Shown in pieces: positions 38,361 through 46,985 of a stretch of DNA of 64,000 nucleotides. The stretch spans positions 1,302,001 to 1,366,000 of the forward strand of contig CP126531.1 of the NCBI GenBank assembly GCA_030167125.1. Reading direction: 5' to 3'. A model generated the notes under the pieces. That model was not told the origin of the DNA. It searched no databases and saw only the letters and a program-made list of their open reading frames with translations. Every line of letters begins with the position of its first letter. The first letter of the stretch is position 1. A program made the translations under genes and the position numbers. This stretch comes from Rhodanobacteraceae bacterium. GTDB lineage: Bacteria > Pseudomonadota > Gammaproteobacteria > Xanthomonadales > Rhodanobacteraceae.

Positions 38361-40133
38361 TCACAACACCGGCGAGTCGTCGTGCAGCATCTCGCGACGC
38401 ACGATTGCGATCGGCGCAAAGCCGTGTTGCATGAAGCCGTCGTGGAATCGTTCGAGGTTGAAGTTCGCGCCTTGCTTCTTTTCGACGTCGGCGCGCAATT
38501 TCAGGATCTCCAGCTTGCCGAGCGTGTAGTAGAGATAGGTCGGATCGGAGGTGCCGCGCTTGGTTTCGACCTCGCCCACCGCCGGCGACTGGTAACCCTC
38601 GTCCACGAAGAATTGCTTCGCCTGATCCAGCGTCATCTGGCCGGTGTGCAGCTTGATGCCGACGATGAAACGCGCATTGCGCAGCAGCGCGTCCTGCAAC
38701 TGGCCCAGCCGAAGCAGCAATTGCTGGCGGCGGTCTTGCGGAAACTGGTATTGCGCGAGTCCCTCGTCCAGCATCATCTGCTCGCAGTAATGCGCCCAGC
38801 CTTCCGCGTTGGTCGCGGAACCGAGCAGCTTGCGCACGCGGTCGTTCACCTTGTGCATCCACAGGAACTGCACGTAGTGCCCGGGATACGCCTCGTGCGT
38901 CGCGACGCTGGTGATCACCGGATAGCTGAACTGCGCCATGAATTCGTCGATGCGCTGCTTCGGCCAATCCTTTTCCGGCAGCGTGACGTTGAAGTACGCG
39001 GTGGTCGCCTTCGTCTCGTACGGGCCGGGCGTATCCATCGACGCGAACGTGGTCGCGCGCATGAACGGCGGCGTTTCTTCCAGCGTCGGCCGCACCGTGG
39101 AGGGAATCGTGATGATGTGCCGGCTGTCGATGAATCCGGTCAAGGTATCGAACGTGGCGCGGAAGGTGTCGAGCAGCTTGTCGGGCTGCGGATGGTCGGC
39201 GGCCAGTTCCGCGAGAACTTCGCGCGGCGTCTTGTTCGGATCGAGTTCCTTCGCCACCTTCGCGAACTCGGCCTGGTTGACCTTCATGTTGGCTTCGTCG
39301 AGCGCGATCAGTTTGTCCAGCGGCAGATCGACCATCTCGTCGTATTTCAATTTTTCGCTGAACACCTTCGCGCCGATGCGGAAATCGCCGTGTGATTTCG
39401 GCAGCACGTCGCCCTTCAACCAAGTCTGGTAATCGGCCAGCGCCTTGATCACCGCGCCGTTGGACGCCGCGAATTCCTTCTTCAGCGCGGCATCGCTGAC
39501 GTCGGTGAACGCCAACGGCACATCGCGCCGGAAGAATTCGATCAGGCCCGGCAACTGCTCCAGCGCGATCTCGGTATAGATCTTCGGCGGATTCTTCAGA
39601 TTGGCGCGCGCAGCGAGCAACGCCGCCGGCATCTGCTTTTCGCGCGAAATCAGGTCACGCAGGCGCGTTTCCGGCGGCGCGAACTTGCGCTCCATCAAGG
39701 TGAATGCGCTGGACGTGATGCCGCTGGAATAGAAATCCGGGTTCTTTTCCCAGGGACGGATTGCCCGCAACGTCAGCAGCGAACTGCGGATGTTGTTGAG
39801 TACCAGGTCGCGATCGCCGCGAACGTACAGGCTGAGGGAAGCCGGATCGACTGCGGCGACGCGCTGCTCCCAGGACTCGAGTGCCTTCTGTTCGGCAGCG
39901 ATGCCGGCGCGCGAGTAATCCTCGAGCTTGCCGTCGTACTCGTGCACACCGTAACTGGTCGCCGCCGAAGGGTTGGTCGGCAGGTAGAACGTGTCGAAGT
40001 ATTGATCGGCCAGCTTTGAGAAGGCCTGATCCGCGGCCGTGGTATCCGCAGGTGCCGCCGCGCCCGCCAGCAGCGGCGCGAGCAACAAGGTCCATGCCAC
40101 GAGATGCCACCGCTTGCTCAATTCGCGCACCAT
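38361..40133 (-). CDS. DUF885 family putative secreted peptidase
   Basis: This 590-residue protein has a signal peptide (LVAWTLLLAPLLAGAAA). DUF885 proteins are thought to be zinc peptidases, with HEAYPGHYVQF as the metal-binding motif, and FAEKL-like and EGWAHYCEQMML as further landmarks, present here as NAEGWAHYCEQMMLDEGLAQ. The second histidine and glutamate lie in that segment. Length fits the family (580-620). No enzymatic partner is close. The role is probably peptide breakdown in the periplasm; this is inferred. Confidence 0.88.
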   Translation of the reverse strand: MVRELSKRWHLVAWTLLLAPLLAGAAAPADTTAADQAFSKLADQYFDTFYLPTNPSAATSYGVHEYDGKLEDYSRAGIAAEQKALESWEQRVAAVDPASLSLYVRGDRDLVLNNIRSSLLTLRAIRPWEKNPDFYSSGITSSAFTLMERKFAPPETRLRDLISREKQMPAALLAARANLKNPPKIYTEIALEQLPGLIEFFRRDVPLAFTDVSDAALKKEFAASNGAVIKALADYQTWLKGDVLPKSHGDFRIGAKVFSEKLKYDEMVDLPLDKLIALDEANMKVNQAEFAKVAKELDPNKTPREVLAELAADHPQPDKLLDTFRATFDTLTGFIDSRHIITIPSTVRPTLEETPPFMRATTFASMDTPGPYETKATTAYFNVTLPEKDWPKQRIDEFMAQFSYPVITSVATHEAYPGHYVQFLWMHKVNDRVRKLLGSATNAEGWAHYCEQMMLDEGLAQYQFPQDRRQQLLLRLGQLQDALLRNARFIVGIKLHTGQMTLDQAKQFFVDEGYQSPAVGEVETKRGTSDPTYLYYTLGKLEILKLRADVEKKQGANFNLERFHDGFMQHGFAPIAIVRREMLHDDSPVL

Positions 40134-40230
40134 GACATCCTCCCCATCGAAAACCGGGCCGCGCCCGAAGGGGCGTCAGGCTAACAAGAACCGCACCGCG
40201 CTTCCCGTGCCAAAGGTTGGCCGCACGCCC

Positions 40231-40263
40231 AAAACAAAGGCCCGGTTGCGAACAACCGGGCCT
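40231..40263 (-). terminator. Intrinsic terminator of the Gly/Tyr-rich protein gene
   Basis: An 11-base perfect stem (aggcccggttg / caaccgggcct, loop cgaa) is followed on the minus strand by ttgtttt. It lies about 25 bases after the stop of the next gene to the right. Confidence 0.8.
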
Positions 40264-40286
40264 CGAAGTGCATCGGGACGCAAGGA

Positions 40287-40772
40287 TCAGTGACCGTAGC
40301 GCGAGTAGTAATGTCCCTGCCCGCCGCCGTGATGGCCGTCGCCGCGATAGCCGTAGCCACCGTAGCCGCGATGGTCGTATCCGCGCGAACCACCGTAGTA
40401 ACCGTGCCCGCCCCGGCCGGTGTACACCACGCCGATGTTGACGCTGCCATAACCCGGATACGCCGGATAGCTGTAATAGCCGCCGTCGTCGTACGAATAC
40501 GCCGGGTAGCTTTCGTAATAGCCCTGCGGCGGATAGCTCTGCGGCGGGTAGTAGTAGCCGCCGTCGTAATAACGGTCGTGATGCGCACTGGCGCTGGCGA
40601 TCACCCCGCCGATCACGGCGCCCACGACCAGCGCGCCCAGCACCTTGCCGGAGTCGTCATGGCCGCGATAGTAGTCGTGCGCCATCGCCGCGGGCGTGGC
40701 CAGCACGGCCGCCGCGACCAGGGCGCAGGCGAGCATCAGCTTGTTGCGGATCGAACCGGATTTGCGTGACAT
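40287..40772 (-). CDS. Exported Tyr/Gly/His-rich low-complexity protein
   Basis: This 161-residue protein has a signal peptide ending at ATPAAMAHD. A short hydrophobic stretch (VLGALVVGAVIGGVIA) with glycine-zipper character follows. The remaining 90 residues are low-complexity: YYYPPQSYPPQGYYESY, then GYGSVNIGVVYTGRGG and Gly/His/Tyr repeats to the end. Similar small proteins occur near lipoprotein genes in xanthomonads. Nothing points to an enzyme. A role at the outer membrane or in metal binding (histidines) is possible only by composition. Confidence 0.7.
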   Translation of the reverse strand: MSRKSGSIRNKLMLACALVAAAVLATPAAMAHDYYRGHDDSGKVLGALVVGAVIGGVIASASAHHDRYYDGGYYYPPQSYPPQGYYESYPAYSYDDGGYYSYPAYPGYGSVNIGVVYTGRGGHGYYGGSRGYDHRGYGGYGYRGDGHHGGGQGHYYSRYGH

Positions 40773-40890
40773 GGCGAACCTCCCCTTCTCAAGGTGGCGC
40801 CAGTATCCACGCGTCTCGCTAAATCTGAACTGAAGAGTTTTGTTATGGAAGCGCTAAACGTTCAGACACCTGCGGGCATGGATGCGGGCG

Positions 40891-41439
40891 TCAGGCACCC
40901 TTTGCCGCGACCGCACCGCGATCCTTGCGCTTGCGCGATTCCAGCAACGCCTTCAGGTTCGCGACGGCCTGCTCGTGGCTGATCGCCTTCGGCTTCGGCG
41001 CGCGCGGTTTGGGCGGTTTGCGCGTCGGCGCGTGCGCCGCCGGAGCCGGCTGGCGCGGCAATTCCACGATGCCGCCCAGCATCCAGTCGTCGTTGAAACG
41101 CGAGCGCGGAATGTAGGACGGCGGGCGACGCTTGGCGGCGCTGGCGCGCGCGGCAGCGACCGCGCGGGCGGCGGTCTTCACCGAAGCCGGCCGCGACACC
41201 GGCTTGGGCGCGGCAGCCGGTTTTTCCGCGGCAGGCACGGGTTTGGCCGCGGGCTTGCCCGGCGCGGGTGCGGCCCTCACCACCTTCGCGGGCTTCTTCG
41301 GGGGCTTGCTCGCGGCTTTCTTCGCAGCTTTGGCGGGCTTCGGTGCCCTGCTGGCGGCCGCCTTCGCTTTTGCGGGCGCCTTGCGCGCCGTCTGCCTGGC
41401 CGACTTGCCGGCGGTTTTGCGATTCCGTGATGTTGCCAT
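40891..41439 (-). CDS. Histone H1-like Lys/Ala/Pro-rich protein
   Basis: This 182-residue basic protein has an N-terminal 105-residue low-complexity arm of Ala, Lys and Pro repeats, such as KAAKKAASKPPKKPAKVVRA. The middle (PPSYIPRSRFNDDWMLGGIV) is ordered and may be conserved. A second basic Pro-rich arm and a helix (SHEQAVANLKALLESRKRK) end the protein. It is like H1-like DNA-binding and AlgP-type proteins. GAGGAAA lies upstream of the ATG. It probably compacts DNA or binds RNA; this is inferred from composition. Confidence 0.75.
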   Translation of the reverse strand: MATSRNRKTAGKSARQTARKAPAKAKAAASRAPKPAKAAKKAASKPPKKPAKVVRAAPAPGKPAAKPVPAAEKPAAAPKPVSRPASVKTAARAVAAARASAAKRRPPSYIPRSRFNDDWMLGGIVELPRQPAPAAHAPTRKPPKPRAPKPKAISHEQAVANLKALLESRKRKDRGAVAAKGA

Positions 41440-41540
41440 TGCTGCTTTCCTCGTGTTGTTGCGCTGCAGGCTCGGCCTCGCGGGCCAGGGCTTGGCGAGC
41501 CGAGCCGGTTGTGGTGCCTTCGATGGCGGGCGGCTGCGAA

Positions 41541-41888
41541 CTACAGGCTGCGCCCGTCGACGTGGCGGATGTCCAGACCGCCGGGTTCGACCCCTTCGAG
41601 GCAGCGGACGTTCACCGCTGCCATCGCATGCCCTTCATGCTCGCCATCGGCGAATGGCGCTACCCCGCAAACGGGGCAGAAGTGGTGGGCTATCTTGTGT
41701 TTGTTGAAGCGGTAAGTGCTCATGTCCGCTTCCGGCGTGGACAGCCTCAGCGAATCACGCGGCACGAACCACATCAGGTAACCCTTGGGCCGGCAATGCG
41801 AGCAATTGCACTCCACCGCGCTGTCGATCTCGCCATCCACTTCGAAGGCGATACGGCCGCAATGGCACCCGCCATGCCACGTCGTCAT
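41541..41888 (-). CDS. GFA/CENP-V family protein
   Basis: This 115-residue protein has the zinc-binding beta fold of the glutathione-dependent formaldehyde-activating (GFA) family. Cysteines expected for two zinc sites are visible: GGCHCGRIAFEV, VECNCSHCRPKGYL and FCPVCGVAPFADG. The true GFA enzyme condenses glutathione and formaldehyde, but most short family members have no proven reaction. It lies between the histone-like protein gene and a plus-strand small gene; no operon partner is clear. Confidence 0.9.
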   Translation of the reverse strand: MTTWHGGCHCGRIAFEVDGEIDSAVECNCSHCRPKGYLMWFVPRDSLRLSTPEADMSTYRFNKHKIAHHFCPVCGVAPFADGEHEGHAMAAVNVRCLEGVEPGGLDIRHVDGRSL

Positions 41889-41982
41889 GTGCTTGGTCCG
41901 AGCGTCAGGCCTGCAACATTATCGCATGAACCGGCCTTTCCCGCACGTGTATCCTGTTGATCGCCCACCCGATCCACCCGAT

Positions 41983-42201
41983 ATGCGCAGCTTCGACGAC
42001 GAACACGGCGGCCACTGGCAGGCTGCGCTGCTGGAGGCTTCCTTCGGCAACGTGGTGCTGATTTTCAGCCGGATCGGTGCTGGCGGGGTGCTGCACACAC
42101 CGCTGGACACCGCCAATTTTCACGAGGCCGAACAATGGCTTGCCGCCGCGAGTGAAGATGCGCTGCGGGACCGGCTGGGCAAGGCCGAGCCTTGGGGTTA
42201 G
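41983..42201 (+). CDS. Small conserved protein of unknown function
   Basis: The 72-residue protein starts RSFDDEHGGHWQAALLEAS and ends EDALRDRLGKAEPWG. The pattern resembles short proteins seen in Xanthomonadales. It has no membrane segment or signal peptide. An in-frame ATG at 41926 would add 19 Pro-rich residues; the shorter start is chosen because the conserved pattern begins there. It converges with lipA with ten bases between stops. Confidence 0.6.
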   Translation: MRSFDDEHGGHWQAALLEASFGNVVLIFSRIGAGGVLHTPLDTANFHEAEQWLAAASEDALRDRLGKAEPWG

Positions 42202-42211
42202 CGATCGAAGA

Positions 42212-43246
42212 TCAGCAGCGCAAGGCTGCCGTTTCGCGGATGCCGTCGATGACCGCGGGATCGAGCCCCACGTTGTTGCGCTCCAGCACCTGCTCGGCGC
42301 GATAGCTGGATCGCACCAGTGGCCCCGAAACCACTTCCAGGAAGCCCATGCCGAGCGCCAGTTCGCGGTACTGCTGGAACTGCTCGGGCGTGACGAAGCG
42401 CGCGACCGGCAAATGGTTCTGCGTCGGGCGCATGTACTGGCCCATCGTCACCACGTCGACCCCGGCGGCGCGGATGTCGGCCAGCGCGCGTTCGATCTCG
42501 TCGTCGGTTTCGCCGAGGCCCAGCATCATGCTGGTCTTGACGACGGTCTGCGGCGCGTAGCCTTTGGCGAACTTCAGGATGTCGAGCGTCTGCCGGTAAC
42601 CCGCGCGCGCGTCGCGCACCGGGTGCGTCAGCCGCTCGACGGTTTCGACATTCTGCGCGTAAGTGGCCAGCCCCGCATCCAGCACGGTGGCAACGTGTTC
42701 GTGCCGGCCCGCAAAGTCCGGCGTCAGCGCTTCCACCGCCGTCTCCGGCATGCGGCCGTGGATCGCGCGGATGCACGCCGCGTAATGCGCCGCACCGCCG
42801 TCGGGAAGATCGTCGCGATCCACCGACGTCAGCACCACGTATTTCAAATTCATCAGCGCCACCGCGTCGCCGACACTGGCAGGTTCCATCGGATCGAGCC
42901 AGCCATGCGGATTGCCGGTGGACACCGAACAGAACTTGCACGCGCGCGTGCACACCGAACCCATCAGCATCAGCGTGGCGGTGCCGCGCCCCCAGCATTC
43001 GGCGATATTGGGGCACTTCGATTCCGCGCAGACCGTCGACAGCTTGTGGGTGCGCACGATGTCGCGGATTTCCTCGTACTTCGCGCCGGCGGGAAGTTTC
43101 ACGCGCAGCCACGGCGGCTTGCGCGCCGCGTCCGGCATGTAGCTCAGCTTGCTGGGCCGGATGCCGTCCTTGACCGCGCGCGTGCCCTGCGGGCTGGTGA
43201 ACTTGCTGCCCGGCGCCGGGCGTGCATTGCCGATCGTTTCGCTCAT
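42212..43246 (-). CDS. lipA: Lipoyl synthase
   Basis: LipA inserts two sulfur atoms into protein-bound octanoyl groups. The 344-residue radical SAM enzyme has both clusters: auxiliary cysteines in [16 protein letters not shown] and the SAM cluster in [16 protein letters not shown]. The terminal serine ligand is in [13 protein letters not shown] at 43246 is chosen; a longer frame is only intergenic. lipB is not in the window, so octanoyl transfer is encoded elsewhere. Confidence 0.97.
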   Translation of the reverse strand: MSETIGNARPAPGSKFTSPQGTRAVKDGIRPSKLSYMPDAARKPPWLRVKLPAGAKYEEIRDIVRTHKLSTVCAESKCPNIAECWGRGTATLMLMGSVCTRACKFCSVSTGNPHGWLDPMEPASVGDAVALMNLKYVVLTSVDRDDLPDGGAAHYAACIRAIHGRMPETAVEALTPDFAGRHEHVATVLDAGLATYAQNVETVERLTHPVRDARAGYRQTLDILKFAKGYAPQTVVKTSMMLGLGETDDEIERALADIRAAGVDVVTMGQYMRPTQNHLPVARFVTPEQFQQYRELALGMGFLEVVSGPLVRSSYRAEQVLERNNVGLDPAVIDGIRETAALRC

Positions 43247-43307
43247 GGACTTTCTGGACCCGAAGACGCGCGGTGCGCGCACCGCGACTCTCTATTGTAG
43301 CGTTCCG

Positions 43308-43925
43308 TCATCCGCCGAACGATGGATGCAAAAGTTGCTGCACGAACACCACGGTGACGCGCGGTTCCATGATCACCGTGAACAGCACGCCATAGGCTGC
43401 GCCCCACGAGTGCGCGCTGTGGTTGACGTAGCCGCCACCGCGATGATCCATCCAGATCGAATAGCCGAGGAAAGCCACCGCGTAAAGGATCGCCGGCACC
43501 GGAAAGAAGAACACGAAGATCATCGACCACGGCTTCCACAGAATGAAAGCGAACAAAACCGCCGATACCGCGCCCGATGCGCCGAGGCTGTAGTAGTTAG
43601 CGTTGTCCCGGTTCTTGATGTAGGTCGGCAGGATCGAGACCAGCAGGCCGCCGAGGTAGAACCAGAGGAAGCCCAGCGAGCCGAGATGCATCGCGTACAA
43701 CCCGCTCATCTCCAGCGCGCGCCCGAAGAAGAACAGCGTGATCATGTTGAACAGCAGGTGCTGGAAATCCGCGTGCACCAGTCCGTAGCTCAGCAGCCGC
43801 CAGTACTCGTGCTTCTTCTGGACGGCAGGCGGCCACAGCAGCAGGCGCTGCATCAGTTTGCGGTCCTTGAACGCCACCCACGAAACGACACAGGTGACGG
43901 CGATGATCGCGAGGGTCAACAACAT
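43308..43925 (-). CDS. Rhomboid intramembrane serine protease
   Basis: This 205-residue protein has six predicted membrane helices. The catalytic serine S117 is in the LGASGAVSAVLFA motif and the histidine H172 is in NHSAHSWGAAYG, so the dyad is complete. Other family marks are HADFQHLLFNMITLFFFG, with the oxyanion histidine and asparagine, and WRLLSYGLVH. It cleaves membrane proteins within helices; the substrate is unknown. The upstream region carries a short gtttca/tgaaac inverted repeat that may belong to regulation. Confidence 0.9.
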   Translation of the reverse strand: MLLTLAIIAVTCVVSWVAFKDRKLMQRLLLWPPAVQKKHEYWRLLSYGLVHADFQHLLFNMITLFFFGRALEMSGLYAMHLGSLGFLWFYLGGLLVSILPTYIKNRDNANYYSLGASGAVSAVLFAFILWKPWSMIFVFFFPVPAILYAVAFLGYSIWMDHRGGGYVNHSAHSWGAAYGVLFTVIMEPRVTVVFVQQLLHPSFGG

Positions 43926-44059
43926 GTCGGTCGGTTTCCTTCATCGGCGGAGATGTTTCATGAATGAATCCGTGAAACGTATGTGCAACCTTTCGTCACA
44001 TTTGGTGCTAGGCTGGGCAGGCTCACCGGGGACCATCGACCACATCGGAGGACGCCACC

Positions 44060-45838
44060 ATGCATGCATCGTCGCGCAGCGGTTCACCAGGGAAGATGCT
44101 GATATTAACCGCCAGCCTGCTGGCCGCCATGGGCGCGGCTGCGGCCATGGCCGCGGAACCCATCGTCGGCCCGCCCATTGCCATCGGCGAAACCGGCGCC
44201 GCCGTGGCCGATCCTCTGGTACCGGTGCCGGCCGAAACTCCGTGCGTGGTCACCCTCTACACGGCGGGTTCGCCTACCGGCACGTTCGATGATTATTCGG
44301 CGCATCCCTTCGACTACGCGCCGCCGGCGGGTTGCAGCGGACCGTGGAACAAGGTGGTGTTCAAGGCCGACTTCAACGTCACCACCGGGCGCCAGTACGA
44401 CCGCACCGCGAGCGTCTGGATCGGCGGCGTGAACGTGTACTTCGGCACGACGCAGGAACCCTCCGCTTCGCGCAGCCCGAGCTGGCATGTCGAGCGCGAC
44501 GTCACCGACCTGTCTTCGTTGCTGACGAGCGCGCATCCCGGCAACGCCGTCGTCTACAACATCTACAACAGCACCTACAACGGTTCGATCACTGGCAGCG
44601 CGGAACTCGATTTCTATCCCGCGACGCCGGAATACCCTGCGCCGCGCGTGCCCGACCAGGTGCTCTCGCTCGGCAGCGATCCGGCCGGCAACACGGTTTC
44701 GATTTACACCGACGAGACGCCGATGTCGCAGACCTTCACGCTGCCGGCCAACATCGATCGCGCCTACCTCGTGGTTACCGCCGAACCGCAGTCGGGCGAC
44801 GAGTTCTGGTATTCCTGTTTCCCCGAACCCTATGACATGTCGTTGAACGATTGCGGCGGCACCGCGTTCCGCGAAGCGGAAGTCGCGATCGATGGCAAGC
44901 CGGCCGGCATCGTGCCAATTTCGGGCTGGGTATTCACCGGCGGCATCGATCCGTACCTGTGGCGGCCGATCCCCGGCGTGCAGACCTTGAACTTCGAACC
45001 GTACCGCGTCGACATCACGCCGTTCGCGGGCCTGCTGGACAACGGCCAGCCGCACACCGTCAGCGTCAGCGTGACCACCGGCGATCCGACCTTCCAGAAC
45101 GGGCAGAACCCGAACTATGGAGGGCAACGCTTCGACACCGCGGCCACGCTGCTGCTCTACCAGGACCATGACGCCGCGCAGTTGAGCGGCGCGCTGACCC
45201 AGGATGCCGACACCGGCGTGCACCCGGTGCAGCAGAACGTCGCCAACCCCGACGGCGTCCACTACACCTTCGGTGTCACGTCCCACCACAGCCTCGTCAC
45301 CCGCGGTTACCTCGACACGCCGCACGGGCGGGTTCCCTCCAACGTCGTGCAGGATGTCCGCTTCGGCAACACCCAGCAGGTGACCAACAGCAGCACGGCT
45401 TTCGTGCAGGACATCACGCAGACGAGTTCGGCCTCGCAGCGTTCGTATGGACGTCCCTACGACGGTGGTGCCGCCGACACGACGACAAGCTGGTCGTTCC
45501 CGCTGGACATGGACATCGATTTGCAGGTCGCCAGTGACGGCAGCCAGACCCAGGCGACCACCGTCAGCCAGAACTATGCGCGGCAATACAGCGAGTCCGG
45601 ACCCGGCGGCCACTTCGCGTCGAACCGCAACCAGTCCGACAACGCGGCCGACACGCTGAACTTCGACGCCAGCGGCAACTTCACCGGGCCGAGCGGGCAG
45701 CAGGCTTCGCAAAGCTATGTGTTCACCGACTCGCGCGGTGCGTGCTACAGCCGCACGGTGAGCGCGGCCGCGGGCGCGGTCACGCAGGTGACGGACGGCA
45801 GCGCGTGCCATGCGCAGGGGCATGCGCGCGGGCATTGA
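44060..45838 (+). CDS. Exported PNGase A-like glycoamidase
   Basis: This 592-residue protein matches the peptide-N4-(N-acetyl-beta-glucosaminyl)asparagine amidase A family, best known in plants and fungi, which removes N-glycans from glycoproteins. Landmarks are FDDYSAHPFDYAPPAGCSGP, NKVVFKADFNVTTGRQYDR, ASVWIGGVNVYFGTTQEPS and SWHVERDVTDLSSLL (residues 76-155), then IDRAYLVVTAEPQSGDEFWY. A signal peptide ends near AAMAAEP. GGAGG precedes the ATG by 8 bases. The final 60 residues read as SQSYVFTDSRGACYS, low in similarity. Activity is inferred from the family. Confidence 0.85.
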   Translation: MHASSRSGSPGKMLILTASLLAAMGAAAAMAAEPIVGPPIAIGETGAAVADPLVPVPAETPCVVTLYTAGSPTGTFDDYSAHPFDYAPPAGCSGPWNKVVFKADFNVTTGRQYDRTASVWIGGVNVYFGTTQEPSASRSPSWHVERDVTDLSSLLTSAHPGNAVVYNIYNSTYNGSITGSAELDFYPATPEYPAPRVPDQVLSLGSDPAGNTVSIYTDETPMSQTFTLPANIDRAYLVVTAEPQSGDEFWYSCFPEPYDMSLNDCGGTAFREAEVAIDGKPAGIVPISGWVFTGGIDPYLWRPIPGVQTLNFEPYRVDITPFAGLLDNGQPHTVSVSVTTGDPTFQNGQNPNYGGQRFDTAATLLLYQDHDAAQLSGALTQDADTGVHPVQQNVANPDGVHYTFGVTSHHSLVTRGYLDTPHGRVPSNVVQDVRFGNTQQVTNSSTAFVQDITQTSSASQRSYGRPYDGGAADTTTSWSFPLDMDIDLQVASDGSQTQATTVSQNYARQYSESGPGGHFASNRNQSDNAADTLNFDASGNFTGPSGQQASQSYVFTDSRGACYSRTVSAAAGAVTQVTDGSACHAQGHARGH

Positions 45839-45846
45839 GCACGTTC

Positions 45847-45887
45847 GAGCGGCGTGACGGCACCGCGCGGTGACCGTCGCGCCGCTC
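45847..45887 (+). terminator. Long hairpin after the PNGase A-like gene
   Basis: A 14-base stem with one mismatch (gagcggcgtgacgg / ccgtcgcgccgctc) is extended by an inner perfect palindrome caccgcgcggtg. It lies 8 bases after the stop. There is no T-tract, so termination would be by structure or Rho. Confidence 0.5.
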
Positions 45888-45982
45888 AAGGTGTATGCTG
45901 GCGAACGTTTCGGTTCGCCCTGGTCCATCTGCGATGGCACCCGCATCCGCATGTGCCCCAACCCACCGCGCGAGGATTGTCC

Positions 45983-46906
45983 ATGTCACCGTATCGTCGA
46001 GTCCCTCTCGTTGCCGCCGCCTTCGTGATCGGCGTGGCCAGTGCCTGCGTGATCTCCCCCGCGATCGCCGACGCGCCGGTCACCGTGACCTTCCAGCCCA
46101 ACACGCATTGGGTGCAGGAAGTCGACACCCTCAGCCGTTACGACTACTACCACGATTATTCGGTCGCCATCGAGCCCGGCAAGATCCTGCAGATCAACCT
46201 GATCACGCGCGACCCCAACATCTTCTTCAAGGTCAGGAACGAGACCACCGGCAAGCAGGAAGTCGACACCTACCAGACCGGGGCCACCACGTGGTCGGCT
46301 CCCGCCGCAACGGCCGCGGCGACCTACACGATCCACGTCTATGTCCAGCCCGACGCGATGCAGCGCGACGAAACGCCGAAGTACGCGTTGCAGATCGGCC
46401 AGTACGGCCAGTCGGACATGCAGGCCGAAGCCACCGCGGTGACTTTCGAAGCCAACAATCCCTGGGTGCAGGAGTCCGGCACGCTGGACTCCCAGAGCTC
46501 CACGCGCGTTTACACGGCAGACATCGCCGCCGGGCAGACACTTGCGGTGAACCTGGTAACCCAGGATCCGAAGGTGCACTTCAAGGTCGCCGCAAACGGC
46601 CAGACGCTGGTCGACAGCGCGACCACCAACGCAAACCAATGGACGACGCCGGTGGCCACGGCGGCAACCTATTCGATCAGCGTGTACACCGATCCGGCCG
46701 CGCTGCCGCCCGGCACGCGCGCGGGATACACCGTGCAGATCGGACATTACGCCCAGGATCAGTCGCAGGCCGCGCCCGCGGGAACGGCGGCGGCACCGGC
46801 TTCGACGGCAACGCCGTCCACTCCGGCCATTCCCGCGACGCCGTCCACTCCGGCGACGCCCGCGACACCCGCAACGCCTGCCCCCGCAAGCACCAGCGGC
46901 AACTGA
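45983..46906 (+). CDS. Secreted protein with two tandem beta-type repeats
   Basis: This 307-residue protein has a signal peptide to about residue 30. Two homologous domains follow, residues 33-141 and 151-256: VTFQPNTHWVQEVDTLSRYD matches VTFEANNPWVQESGTLDSQS, and LQINLITRDPNIFFKV matches LAVNLVTQDPKVHFKV. The pattern is of a beta-sandwich, perhaps carbohydrate binding or adhesin-like. The last 50 residues are a Pro/Ala/Thr tail of TPATPA repeats, like a linker. No family is recognised. It is flanked by the PNGase A-like and chitinase-like genes. Confidence 0.75.
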   Translation: MSPYRRVPLVAAAFVIGVASACVISPAIADAPVTVTFQPNTHWVQEVDTLSRYDYYHDYSVAIEPGKILQINLITRDPNIFFKVRNETTGKQEVDTYQTGATTWSAPAATAAATYTIHVYVQPDAMQRDETPKYALQIGQYGQSDMQAEATAVTFEANNPWVQESGTLDSQSSTRVYTADIAAGQTLAVNLVTQDPKVHFKVAANGQTLVDSATTNANQWTTPVATAATYSISVYTDPAALPPGTRAGYTVQIGHYAQDQSQAAPAGTAAAPASTATPSTPAIPATPSTPATPATPATPAPASTSGN

Positions 46907-46926
46907 CGCGTTGCACCGCATGCGGC

Positions 46927-46960
46927 GTGCGCGACCGTGCCTTTCAGCACGGTCGCGCAC
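46927..46960 (+). terminator. Hairpin after the two-repeat protein gene
   Basis: A perfect 14-base stem (gtgcgcgaccgtgc / gcacggtcgcgcac, loop ctttca) followed by tctt. It lies 26 bases before the next ATG, so the chitinase-like gene should have its own promoter or depend on read-through. Confidence 0.6.
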
Positions 46961-46985
46961 TCTTCGGCGAGGGTTGACCGCCACC

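Noticed and set aside
44105..45961. Open frame of 618 codons opposite the PNGase A-like gene
   Set aside because: The plus-strand frame has a signal peptide, ribosome site and family blocks; the other has none of these.
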